Origin: JBMNUL01 sp050946255
GTDB taxonomy: Bacteria; Actinomycetota; Coriobacteriia; Coriobacteriales; CADBOM01
Length of the DNA stretch: 27,468 nt
Assembly (NCBI GenBank): GCA_050946255.1
Contig: JBMNUL010000013.1
Coordinates: 1 to 27,468, forward strand
Reading direction: 5' to 3'
Under the pieces are notes generated by a model that saw only the letters and a list, made by a program, of their open reading frames with translations, searched no databases and was not told the origin of the DNA. This document shows, one piece after another, positions 6,597 to 12,901 of this stretch. The position numbers were made by a program, and so were the translations under genes. How positions within the stretch are numbered: the stretch's first letter is position 1; each line of letters starts with the position of its first letter.

Positions 6597-6625
6597 TCAA
6601 CGACTTCGTTTTGAAAGGAAACGCT

Positions 6626-7168
6626 GTGACACCTCGTCTAAAAGAAGAATACGTAAACAGGGTGGCGCCAATGCTCGAGAAGGAGCTTGGAATCACCAAC
6701 ATCAATCACGTGCCCAAGCTCGAGAAGATCGTGGTCAACATGGGCGTCGGTGAGGCCGTCGTGGATTCGAAGGCCCTTGACGCTGCAGTTGCAGACCTTC
6801 GCGTGATTACCGGGCAGCAGCCCGTTATCACCAAGGCCCGCAAGTCGATCGCGACCTTCAAGATCCGCAAGGGAATGCCGATCGGATGCAAGGTCACCCT
6901 TCGCGGAGACCGCATGTGGGAGTTCTTCGACAGGCTCATCTCTGCCGCCATCCCTCGTATCAGGGACTTCCGTGGTCTTCCCACGACGAGCTTCGACGGC
7001 AGGGGGAACTACACGTTCGGTGTGACCGAGCAGCTGATCTTCCCCGAAATCGAGTACGACAAGGTTGACCGTGTGCGAGGCATGGACATCACCTTTGTCA
7101 CGACCGCAGACAACGATGAGAACGCAAAGGCACTTCTCGATGCCTTCGGGTTCCCGTTCGAGAATTAA
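6626..7168 (+). CDS. rplE: 50S ribosomal protein L5 (uL5)
   Basis: L5 binds 5S rRNA and contacts the P-site tRNA and the 30S head. The 180 residues contain the hallmarks VPKLEKIVVNMGVGEAV, ITGQQPVITKARKSIATFKIR, and GRGNYTFGVTEQLIFPEI. The start is GTG at 6626 with AAAGGAA at the right distance. The frame is open further upstream into rplX, but that part is not L5-like. Translation probably depends on the structured junction just before it. Followed by rpsN after 15 bases. Confidence 0.96.
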   Translation: MTPRLKEEYVNRVAPMLEKELGITNINHVPKLEKIVVNMGVGEAVVDSKALDAAVADLRVITGQQPVITKARKSIATFKIRKGMPIGCKVTLRGDRMWEFFDRLISAAIPRIRDFRGLPTTSFDGRGNYTFGVTEQLIFPEIEYDKVDRVRGMDITFVTTADNDENAKALLDAFGFPFEN

Positions 7169-7183
7169 AAGGGAGGAGTAATC

Positions 7184-7369
7184 GTGGCGAAGAAGTCAAT
7201 GATTGCCAAGGCCAAGAGGGAGCCGAAGTACTCTACGCGCCAGCATAACCGCTGCATGCGCTGTGGACGCCCAAGGGGCTATTACCGCAAGTTCGGCCTG
7301 TGCCGTGTCTGCTTGCGTGAGCTTGCGAGCCGTGGCGAGCTGCCTGGAGTTCGCAAGTCCAGCTGGTAA
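7184..7369 (+). CDS. rpsN: 30S ribosomal protein S14, zinc-binding type Z (uS14)
   Basis: This is the short S14 (61 residues) with a zinc ribbon formed by Cys24, Cys27, Cys40 and Cys43 (CMRC and CRVC). The family start MAKKSMIAKAKREPKY and the end ELPGVRKSSW are typical. S14 helps assemble the 30S head near S3 and S10. The start is GTG at 7184, with GGGAGGAG upstream. Many actinobacteria and firmicutes also keep a zinc-free copy elsewhere; none is in this window. Confidence 0.97.
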   Translation: MAKKSMIAKAKREPKYSTRQHNRCMRCGRPRGYYRKFGLCRVCLRELASRGELPGVRKSSW

Positions 7370-7395
7370 TCCAGCTTATTATCCGGCCGAACAGG

Positions 7396-7423
7396 CGTTG
7401 GGGGAGACCCTGGCGAACCAACG
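7396..7423 (+). promoter_or_regulatory. Hairpin between rpsN and rpsH
   Basis: CGTTGG (7396-7401) pairs with CCAACG (7418-7423), and GGG (7402-7404) continues the stem with CCC (7408-7410) around an AGA loop, leaving a 7-base bulge on the 3' side. It sits 15 bases before the strong rpsH Shine-Dalgarno AAGGAGG. It is not followed by a T-run. A role in regulating rpsH, which encodes the S8 repressor in E. coli, is possible but not shown. Confidence 0.4.
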
Positions 7424-7450
7424 GCAAGATTTATGTCAAGGAGGCATTAG

Positions 7451-7849
7451 ATGTCTGTAACAGATCCAATCGCGGATATGCTGACCCGCATCAGGAACGC
7501 CAATTCCGCGTACAAGGAAACGGTTTCAATGCCCTCGAGCAAGAAACTCGTTGCCATTGCGCAGATCATGAAGGACGAGGGCTACATCACAGATTTCCAG
7601 GTTATCGAAGGCGAGCCTTGCAATACCCTCGAGATCACCCTCAAGTATGGTCCCAGGAAGGCGAAGGTCATTCGTGGTATCCGCAGGATCTCCAAACCTG
7701 GCCTGCGCGTTTATGCCGGCAAGAACGATCTGCCGAGGGTTCTCGGCGGACTTGGAACGGCCATCATCTCGACCTCTCAGGGGGTCATGGCCGACCGCGA
7801 TGCGCGCAAAGCAGGTATCGGCGGGGAAGTAATCGCTTACATCTGGTAA
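7451..7849 (+). CDS. rpsH: 30S ribosomal protein S8 (uS8)
   Basis: S8 is a primary 16S rRNA binder of the platform and, in E. coli, the translational repressor of the spc operon. The 132 residues begin with the conserved TDPIADMLTRIRNAN and contain YGPRKAKVIRGIRRISKPGLRVY. The C-terminus carries GLGTAIISTSQGVMADRDAR with the family STSxG motif and ends GGEVIAYIW. ATG 7451 follows AAGGAGG with a 5-base spacer. Confidence 0.97.
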   Translation: MSVTDPIADMLTRIRNANSAYKETVSMPSSKKLVAIAQIMKDEGYITDFQVIEGEPCNTLEITLKYGPRKAKVIRGIRRISKPGLRVYAGKNDLPRVLGGLGTAIISTSQGVMADRDARKAGIGGEVIAYIW

Positions 7850-7876
7850 CTTCTAGGTGTTGGAAAGGAGAATTCG

Positions 7877-8428
7877 ATGTCAAGAATCGGAAAGATGCCC
7901 ATCACAATACCTAGTGGTGTGGATGTGAAGGTCGATGGCACTACCGTTACGGTCAAGGGACCGAAGGGCGAGCTCACCAACACCTTCTCCGATCAGCTGA
8001 CCATTACCGTTGACGATGGTCAGATCAAGGTGGAAAGGCATGACGACGAGCAGGAGTCTAGGGCTCTGCACGGACTCACGAGGTCGCTCATCAACAACAT
8101 GGTCATCGGCACTACCGAGGGCTATTCCAAGAAACTGGTCCTCGTCGGCGTCGGTTATCGTGCGCAGGTCAAGGGCAAGGGCCTCGAGATGTCGCTCGGT
8201 TATTCTCATCCGGTCGTCATCGACGAGATCGAGGGAATAACGTTCGAATGCCCGTCGCCCACCGAGATCGTCATCAAGGGCATAGATAAGCAGAAGGTGG
8301 GGCAGGTCGCGGCCGATGTCCGCAAGTGGAGGCCACCAGAGCCCTACAAGGGCAAGGGCATCAGGTACGAGGACGAGCACGTGCGCCGCAAGCTCGGCAA
8401 GGCAGCTTCAGTAGCTAGTGGCCAGTAA
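7877..8428 (+). CDS. rplF: 50S ribosomal protein L6 (uL6)
   Basis: L6 lies near the sarcin-ricin loop and the factor-binding site. It has two repeated domains in 183 residues: the N-terminal one starts SRIGKMPITIPSGVDV and includes VTVKGPKGELTN, and the second carries LVGVGYRAQVKGKGLEMSLGYSHPV. The conserved end has RKWRPPEPYKGKGIRYEDE. ATG 7877 follows GGAAAGGAG. A 43-base gap separates it from rplR. Confidence 0.97.
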   Translation: MSRIGKMPITIPSGVDVKVDGTTVTVKGPKGELTNTFSDQLTITVDDGQIKVERHDDEQESRALHGLTRSLINNMVIGTTEGYSKKLVLVGVGYRAQVKGKGLEMSLGYSHPVVIDEIEGITFECPSPTEIVIKGIDKQKVGQVAADVRKWRPPEPYKGKGIRYEDEHVRRKLGKAASVASGQ

Positions 8429-8471
8429 GTCACTCTCAACTCGTTGATTTGGCATTCGTTTAGGAGAATCG

Positions 8472-8840
8472 ATGGACAAGTCGAAGAAGAAAACACAGAA
8501 CCTGAAGCGCCGTCAGCGCCGCGTCAGGGGAAAAATAAGCGGAACGCCGGAGCGCCCGAGGCTTCGCGTGACCCGCTCGAACGCACACATCTACGCACAG
8601 GTCATCGACGACAAGGCCGGTCGTACGCTCTGCTCCTGCAGCTCGCTTGACTCCGAGTTCAAGGCCTCTGGCAAGAGCGGCTCCAACAAGGAGGGCGCGA
8701 AGCTCGTGGGCGAGCTCGTCGGCAAGAGGGCCCTTGACCAGGGAATCGACACCGTGGTGTTCGATCGTGGCGGCCGCATCTACCATGGCCGTGTGCAGGC
8801 ACTCGCAGATGGCGCACGCAGCGCCGGACTGAAGTTTTAA
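8472..8840 (+). CDS. rplR: 50S ribosomal protein L18 (uL18)
   Basis: L18 binds 5S rRNA with L5 and L25. The 122 residues have a basic N-terminus (KKKTQNLKRRQRRVRGKI), the strand pattern RPRLRVTRSNAHIYAQVIDD, and the conserved C-terminal VVFDRGGRIYHGRVQALADGAR region. The start ATG at 8472 follows TAGGAG with a 5-base spacer. It is followed by rpsE after 12 bases. Confidence 0.96.
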   Translation: MDKSKKKTQNLKRRQRRVRGKISGTPERPRLRVTRSNAHIYAQVIDDKAGRTLCSCSSLDSEFKASGKSGSNKEGAKLVGELVGKRALDQGIDTVVFDRGGRIYHGRVQALADGARSAGLKF

Positions 8841-8852
8841 GGGAGGGAACAC

Positions 8853-9368
8853 ATGCCACGTAAGCAACAGCAGGCTCCCGAACTCCAGGAGCGTGTGGTC
8901 TACATCAACCGTGTGACCAAGGTCGTCAAGGGCGGCCGCAGGTTCGGGCTCACCGCCCTCGTCGTCGTAGGCGATGGACACGGCAAGGTCGGGGTCGGAA
9001 TGGGCAAGTCCCAGGAAGTGCCGATCGCCATTCGCAAGGGCGTCGAGGATGCCAAGAAGAATATGTTCGAGGTCCCGGTGACCGAAGAAGGGTCGATTCC
9101 CCACGAGGTCATGGGCAAGTTCTCGGCAGGAAGGGTTCTCCTCAAGCCTGCAAGGCCAGGTACTGGAGTTATCGCAGGTGGCCCGGTGCGCGCTCTTCTA
9201 GAGCTCGCCGGCATCGAGAACGTGCTCTCCAAGTCACTCGGAACCGACAACCCGATGAACATCGTCAAGGCAGCGGCTGAGGGTCTTAAAGAGCTCGCCA
9301 GCCCAAGGGAGACCGCAGCTGCCCGCGACATCACCGTCGGTCAGATGTTCGGCTGGGAGGAGAAGTAA
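8853..9368 (+). CDS. rpsE: 30S ribosomal protein S5 (uS5)
   Basis: S5 affects decoding accuracy and lines the mRNA entry channel. The N-terminal double-stranded-RNA-binding domain shows ERVVYINRVTKVVKGGRRF and ALVVVGDGHGKVGVGMGKS. The C-terminal domain has GRVLLKPARPGTGVIAGG and AVLELAGI-like sequence, then KSLGTDNPMNIVKAAAEGL. The 171 residues are normal. It lies two bases before rpmD. Confidence 0.97.
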   Translation: MPRKQQQAPELQERVVYINRVTKVVKGGRRFGLTALVVVGDGHGKVGVGMGKSQEVPIAIRKGVEDAKKNMFEVPVTEEGSIPHEVMGKFSAGRVLLKPARPGTGVIAGGPVRALLELAGIENVLSKSLGTDNPMNIVKAAAEGLKELASPRETAAARDITVGQMFGWEEK

Positions 9369-9370
9369 TC

Positions 9371-9562
9371 ATGGCAGAGAAGAAGAAGACTCTGCGCGTG
9401 ACGCAGGTCAAGTCCTCGATTGGCTATGCGGAGAACCAGCGCCGCATTCTCGAATCGCTAGGACTTGGAAGGATTGGACGTTCCCGCGACCATTACGACA
9501 CTCCCGAGATTCGCGGAATGATCTTCAAGGTCAAGCATCTTGTAAAGGTGGAGGAGATTTAA
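9371..9562 (+). CDS. rpmD: 50S ribosomal protein L30 (uL30)
   Basis: L30 is a small ferredoxin-like 23S rRNA binder. The 63 residues fit: LRVTQVKSSIGYAENQRRILESLGL, the conserved basic turn GRIGRSRDHYDTPEIRGMI, and VKHLVKVEEI. The ATG at 9371 lies two bases after the rpsE stop, with GGGAGGAGAAG overlapping the end of rpsE. One base separates its stop from rplO, so coupled translation is likely. Confidence 0.96.
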   Translation: MAEKKKTLRVTQVKSSIGYAENQRRILESLGLGRIGRSRDHYDTPEIRGMIFKVKHLVKVEEI

Positions 9563-9563
9563 C

Positions 9564-10013
9564 ATGCAGATTCACGATCTTACCCCTGCTGCCGGATCCA
9601 CCCATTCGCGCAAGCGCGTTGGCCGTGGACCAGGCTCGGGCCATGGGAAGACCGCAGGTAGGGGCATGAACGGACAGAAGTCCCGTTCCGGCGGCGGAAA
9701 GCAGAACGGCTTCGAGGGAGGCCAGACCCCCCTGGCACGCAGGCTTCCGAAACTTCCCGGATTCAAGAACTTCAACAGGGTCGAGTACATTCCCGTCAAC
9801 GTTGGCCGTCTCAACGATGTGTTCGAAGATGGCGATGTCGTCGATGGTGAATCGCTCAAGGCCAAGGGTGTTATCAAGCATTCAGACGATTTGGTGAAGG
9901 TCCTGGGAGACGGAGAGCTCACCAAGAGCCTGACAATCAAGGTTGACAAGATTTCCGCTAATGCTGCCGCCAAGGTCGAGGCAGCAGGAGGGAAGGTAGA
10001 AGAAGCTTGCTAA
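9564..10013 (+). CDS. rplO: 50S ribosomal protein L15 (uL15)
   Basis: L15 binds 23S rRNA during middle assembly. The N-terminal half is extended, basic and glycine-rich: LTPAAGSTHSRKRVGRGPGSG, HGKTAGRGMNGQKSRSGGG, and FEGGQTPLARRLPKLPGF. The C-terminal half is the globular domain ending in AAGGKVEEAC. The 149 residues are of normal length. The last seven bases overlap the TTG start of secY. Confidence 0.96.
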   Translation: MQIHDLTPAAGSTHSRKRVGRGPGSGHGKTAGRGMNGQKSRSGGGKQNGFEGGQTPLARRLPKLPGFKNFNRVEYIPVNVGRLNDVFEDGDVVDGESLKAKGVIKHSDDLVKVLGDGELTKSLTIKVDKISANAAAKVEAAGGKVEEAC

Positions 10014-11290
10014 GCGCACTCGTTAACGCATTCAGGATTCCGGACCTCAGGAAGAAGATTTTCTTCACCCTGTTCATCATCATCCTCTACAGGATCGGGT
10101 GCTTCATTCCCGTACCCGGAATTCCATTCCATGCGCTCGCAGATTCGTTCAACAGCTCAACATCTGGAAGTATGACATTGCTCAACCTATTCGCAGGTGG
10201 AGCTTTGTCATACTATTCTGTGTTCTGCCTGGGAATCATGCCGTACATCACCGCATCTATCATCATGCAGCTTATGCAGGGCGTTATCCCAACCGTGGCA
10301 AATTGGGCGAAGCAGGGCGAACTCGGACGTAAGAAAATCACCAATGTAACCAGGTGGCTCACGCTGGCCATCTCCCTGCTGAACGCATTTGGCTATCTGC
10401 TGCTCTTCAAGAGCGAGGCATATGGCATTTCGTTCAACACCGAGGGAATTCCAGGGCAGTGGCTCACCGACGTCGTGGATGTCGCAACGATGGTCATTGG
10501 CGCGGCGCTCATCATGTGGATGGGCGAACTCATCACCCAGCGCGGTGTTGGCAACGGGATGTCCCTGATCATCTTCGCGAACATCATCTCCGGATTCCCG
10601 CAGGCCATCCTCTCCTCTCTCGAGATGGATGAGAACGGCGTCGCCATCACGATCATGATCATCGTCGTGGTGCTCCTGCTCATCCCGTTGATCGTCATCA
10701 TCGAGCGTGGACAGCGCAGGATCCCGGTCAACTACTCCAAGAGGGTCCAGGGCCGCAGGGTCATGGGTGGAACCTCCACCTACATCCCCCTGAAGGTCAA
10801 CTCCGCTGGAGTTATCCCGATCATCTTCGCCTCCGCTCTGATTTACTTCCCAGCACAGTTATCAGCGATATTCAGTGATGTGGAGTGGATGAGGGTGTTC
10901 GCAGATGCGGTTTCAACTGGATGGTTGAACTGGATACTGACATTCTTCCTGATCATATTCTTCACGTACTTCTACGGGTCGATGGTGTTCAATCCTGAAC
11001 AGACAGCCGACCAGTTGAGACAGAACGGCGGGTTCATACCCGGTGTGCGTCCCGGCTCGGCAACGGTGCTCTACATCAAGAACGTCCTTCGCAGGATCAC
11101 CCTGCCGGGCTCTGTTTACCTGGCTCTCATCGCCGTCGTGCCCACTATTCTGTTCTACTTCACCGGAAACACTCTGATCAGCGCGTTCGGTGGTACCTCG
11201 ATCCTCATTCTCGTCGGCGTCGGTCTCGACACGATGACGAAGGTAGAGAGCCAGTTGAAGATGCACAACTACGAGGGCTTCTTCAAATAG
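10007..11290 (+). CDS. secY: Protein translocase subunit SecY
   Basis: SecY is the channel of the Sec translocon in the cytoplasmic membrane and works with SecE, SecG and SecA. The 427 residues hold about ten hydrophobic segments. The N-terminus has the amphipathic FRIPDLRKKIFFTLFIIILYRIG leading into the first membrane helix in part, followed by the plug region; the later GQRRIPVNYSKRV loop and the RPGSATVLYI segment are family signatures. The start is TTG at 10007, inside the last codons of rplO, with AAGGT 9 bases upstream. The overlap suggests translational coupling, which would limit SecY output. Confidence 0.96.
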   Translation: MLSALVNAFRIPDLRKKIFFTLFIIILYRIGCFIPVPGIPFHALADSFNSSTSGSMTLLNLFAGGALSYYSVFCLGIMPYITASIIMQLMQGVIPTVANWAKQGELGRKKITNVTRWLTLAISLLNAFGYLLLFKSEAYGISFNTEGIPGQWLTDVVDVATMVIGAALIMWMGELITQRGVGNGMSLIIFANIISGFPQAILSSLEMDENGVAITIMIIVVVLLLIPLIVIIERGQRRIPVNYSKRVQGRRVMGGTSTYIPLKVNSAGVIPIIFASALIYFPAQLSAIFSDVEWMRVFADAVSTGWLNWILTFFLIIFFTYFYGSMVFNPEQTADQLRQNGGFIPGVRPGSATVLYIKNVLRRITLPGSVYLALIAVVPTILFYFTGNTLISAFGGTSILILVGVGLDTMTKVESQLKMHNYEGFFK

Positions 11291-11313
11291 GCCACACCTC
11301 GTGAGGTAACCAC

Positions 11314-11339
11314 GCCCCTCCCGAACTATCGGGAGGGGC
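11314..11339 (+). terminator. Strong GC-rich hairpin between secY and adk
   Basis: A perfect 11-bp stem, GCCCCTCCCGA (11314-11324) with TCGGGAGGGGC (11329-11339), closes on the tetraloop ACTA. The next bases are TAGATC, so there is no U-tract. It may be a tailless terminator of the kind proposed for actinobacteria, a partial attenuator that reduces readthrough from the ribosomal genes into adk, or an RNA stability element. A second small ACCTC/GAGGT repeat lies at 11296-11307. Confidence 0.5.
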
Positions 11340-11390
11340 TAGATCAATAGGATGCGAGCAATCGCCTCCATACAACCGAAAGGAAATGAA

Positions 11391-12017
11391 ATGAACCTCG
11401 TTTTGCTCGGTGCACCTGGTGCCGGAAAGGGAACTCAGGCGGCCAATCTCGTTTCAGATTTCGGATATGCCCATATCTCCACCGGCGATATCCTCCGCGC
11501 AGCAGTCAAGAACGAGACTCCGCTCGGACTCGAGGCCAAGAAGTACATGGACGCCGGCGAGCTCGTGCCGGATTCCGTCGTCATCGGCCTTGTCAGCGAG
11601 CGTCTCAAGGAGAAGGACACCGAGCCCGGGTTCATCCTCGATGGATTTCCGCGCACAATCCCGCAGGCCATGGCCCTCACCGAGGAGCTCGACAAGCTCG
11701 GCAGGCCCCTCGACGCCGCCGTTGCCATCAACGTCGACTTCGAGGAGATCGTGAAGAGGCTCTCCTCCCGCAGGTGCTGCAGGTCCTGCGGATACATCGG
11801 CACCGCCGAGGACAAGGTCTGCCCCAAGTGCGGCGGCGAGATGTACCAGCGCGATGACGACAAAGAGGATGTCATCCGCAACCGCCTCGATGTCTATGAG
11901 AAGTCCACGGCTCCTCTGATCGACTACTACCGCGGTGCAGATCTCCTCAAGGAGGTCAACGGACTCGACACCCCGGATGCCGTCTATGCCAACGTCAAGA
12001 AGGTTCTGGGTCTCTAG
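11391..12017 (+). CDS. adk: Adenylate kinase, zinc-binding lid
   Basis: The enzyme interconverts ATP + AMP and 2 ADP in the cytoplasm. The P-loop GAPGAGKGT is at residues 7-15, the AMP-binding segment STGDILRA follows at 30-37, and the FILDGFPRT motif at 81-89. The lid carries Cys130/Cys133 and Cys144/Cys147, a structural zinc site, and is shorter than in Bacillus enzymes, lacking the usual YHxxFNPP segment. The frame is open to 11352, but ATG 11391 is preferred because AAAGGA lies about 7 bases upstream and the protein then begins at the first strand. 208 residues. A terminator follows. Confidence 0.96.
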   Translation: MNLVLLGAPGAGKGTQAANLVSDFGYAHISTGDILRAAVKNETPLGLEAKKYMDAGELVPDSVVIGLVSERLKEKDTEPGFILDGFPRTIPQAMALTEELDKLGRPLDAAVAINVDFEEIVKRLSSRRCCRSCGYIGTAEDKVCPKCGGEMYQRDDDKEDVIRNRLDVYEKSTAPLIDYYRGADLLKEVNGLDTPDAVYANVKKVLGL

Positions 12018-12052
12018 GTCACACTCAAGACGGGAGCGACCCGAGATCTCAT

Positions 12053-12088
12053 GGCCCGGACTCGCGCTTGCGAATTCGGGCCTTTTTT
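12053..12088 (+). terminator. Intrinsic terminator after adk
   Basis: GGCCCGGA (12053-12060) pairs with TTCGGGCC (12075-12082), with one G-U pair, and an inner CGC/GCG extends the stem; six T residues follow at 12083-12088. This is a textbook rho-independent terminator and probably ends the long ribosomal-secY-adk transcript. It implies that map and the leu genes have their own promoter. Confidence 0.85.
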
Positions 12089-12095
12089 CTAAATT
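12068..12095 (+). promoter_or_regulatory. Possible promoter for map-leuCDB
   Basis: TTGCGA (12068-12073) and TAAATT (12090-12095), four of six matches each, are 16 bases apart. The pair overlaps the adk terminator, and transcription would begin at the foot of the 10-bp inverted repeat at 12104. The match is modest; the strongest argument is that a promoter is needed between the terminator and map. Confidence 0.3.
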
Positions 12096-12103
12096 TCACG
12101 TGC

Positions 12104-12133
12104 GGCATCAGGGTAATGGATCTCCCTGATGCC
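12104..12133 (+). promoter_or_regulatory. 10-bp inverted repeat in front of map
   Basis: GGCATCAGGG (12104-12113) and CCCTGATGCC (12124-12133) are perfect inverted repeats around a 10-base loop. The next bases are AGGAAG, the Shine-Dalgarno of map, with the ATG at 12146. An alternative in-frame ATG at 12116 would lie within the loop. The repeat could be a 5' stabilising hairpin, a translational control element or an operator for the leucine genes. Confidence 0.5.
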
Positions 12134-12145
12134 AGGAAGCCGAAA

Positions 12146-12898
12146 ATGATCAAGATCAAAAACGAAGCGCAGATCGAGGCGATGAAGGAGGCCGGGCGTT
12201 TGAGCGCCAAGGCACTCCGAATCGTCGGGGAGATGGTCGAGCCGGGAATCTCTACCCTCGAGCTGGACCAGGCTGCCGAGAATGTCATACGAAGCGAGGG
12301 AGGCGTTCCAGCCTTCAAGGGCTACGACGGGTTTCCCGGTTCCATCTGCGCATCTGTAAACGACATCATCGTTCATGGGATCCCATCCGAAGACGTGGTG
12401 CTCCACGAGGGGGATATCATCTCGATCGACACGGGTGCAATAGTCGATGGGTGGGTTGGCGATAATGCCTGGACCTTCCCATGCGGGGAGATCTCCCCTG
12501 ATCTTGAGAAGCTGATCGACTTCGGGGCACAGTCTCTCTGGGCGGGAATAGAGCAGGCCAAGCCGGGCAACCACCTCGGCGATATCGGGCATGCCGTGCA
12601 AACCGTTGCCGAGGGGGCAGGTTACAAGGTCGTCCGCGAGTATGTTGGACATGGCGTCGGGAGGTCGATGCACGAGGACCCGCTCGTCCCCAATTATGGT
12701 GTCGCCGGAGATGGGATAGAGCTTGTAGAGGGCATGGTTCTGGCCATAGAGCCTATGCTCAACATGAAATCCCGCAGGACCAAGAGATGCAAAGACGGCT
12801 GGGGAGTCCGTACTGCGGACAAGAGGCCGTCGGTACATGTGGAGAGAACCGTGGCAATCACTTCCAATGGGCCACTTGTTCTTACGAAGGAGGAATAG
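12146..12898 (+). CDS. map: Methionine aminopeptidase, type I
   Basis: The enzyme removes the initiator methionine from nascent proteins in the cytoplasm. All five metal ligands are visible: Asp95 and Asp106 (IDTGAIVDGWVGDNAWTF), His169 (GHGVGRSMHEDP), Glu202 (AIEPML) and Glu233 (HVERT); His77 corresponds to the substrate-binding histidine. 250 residues is normal. ATG 12146 is chosen because AGGAAG precedes it by 6 bases and MIKIKNEAQIEAM is the usual start; ATG 12116 would add ten residues. Normally map is followed by infA and the alpha operon; here leuC starts three bases after its stop. Confidence 0.95.
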   Translation: MIKIKNEAQIEAMKEAGRLSAKALRIVGEMVEPGISTLELDQAAENVIRSEGGVPAFKGYDGFPGSICASVNDIIVHGIPSEDVVLHEGDIISIDTGAIVDGWVGDNAWTFPCGEISPDLEKLIDFGAQSLWAGIEQAKPGNHLGDIGHAVQTVAEGAGYKVVREYVGHGVGRSMHEDPLVPNYGVAGDGIELVEGMVLAIEPMLNMKSRRTKRCKDGWGVRTADKRPSVHVERTVAITSNGPLVLTKEE

Positions 12899-12901
12899 GG
12901 A

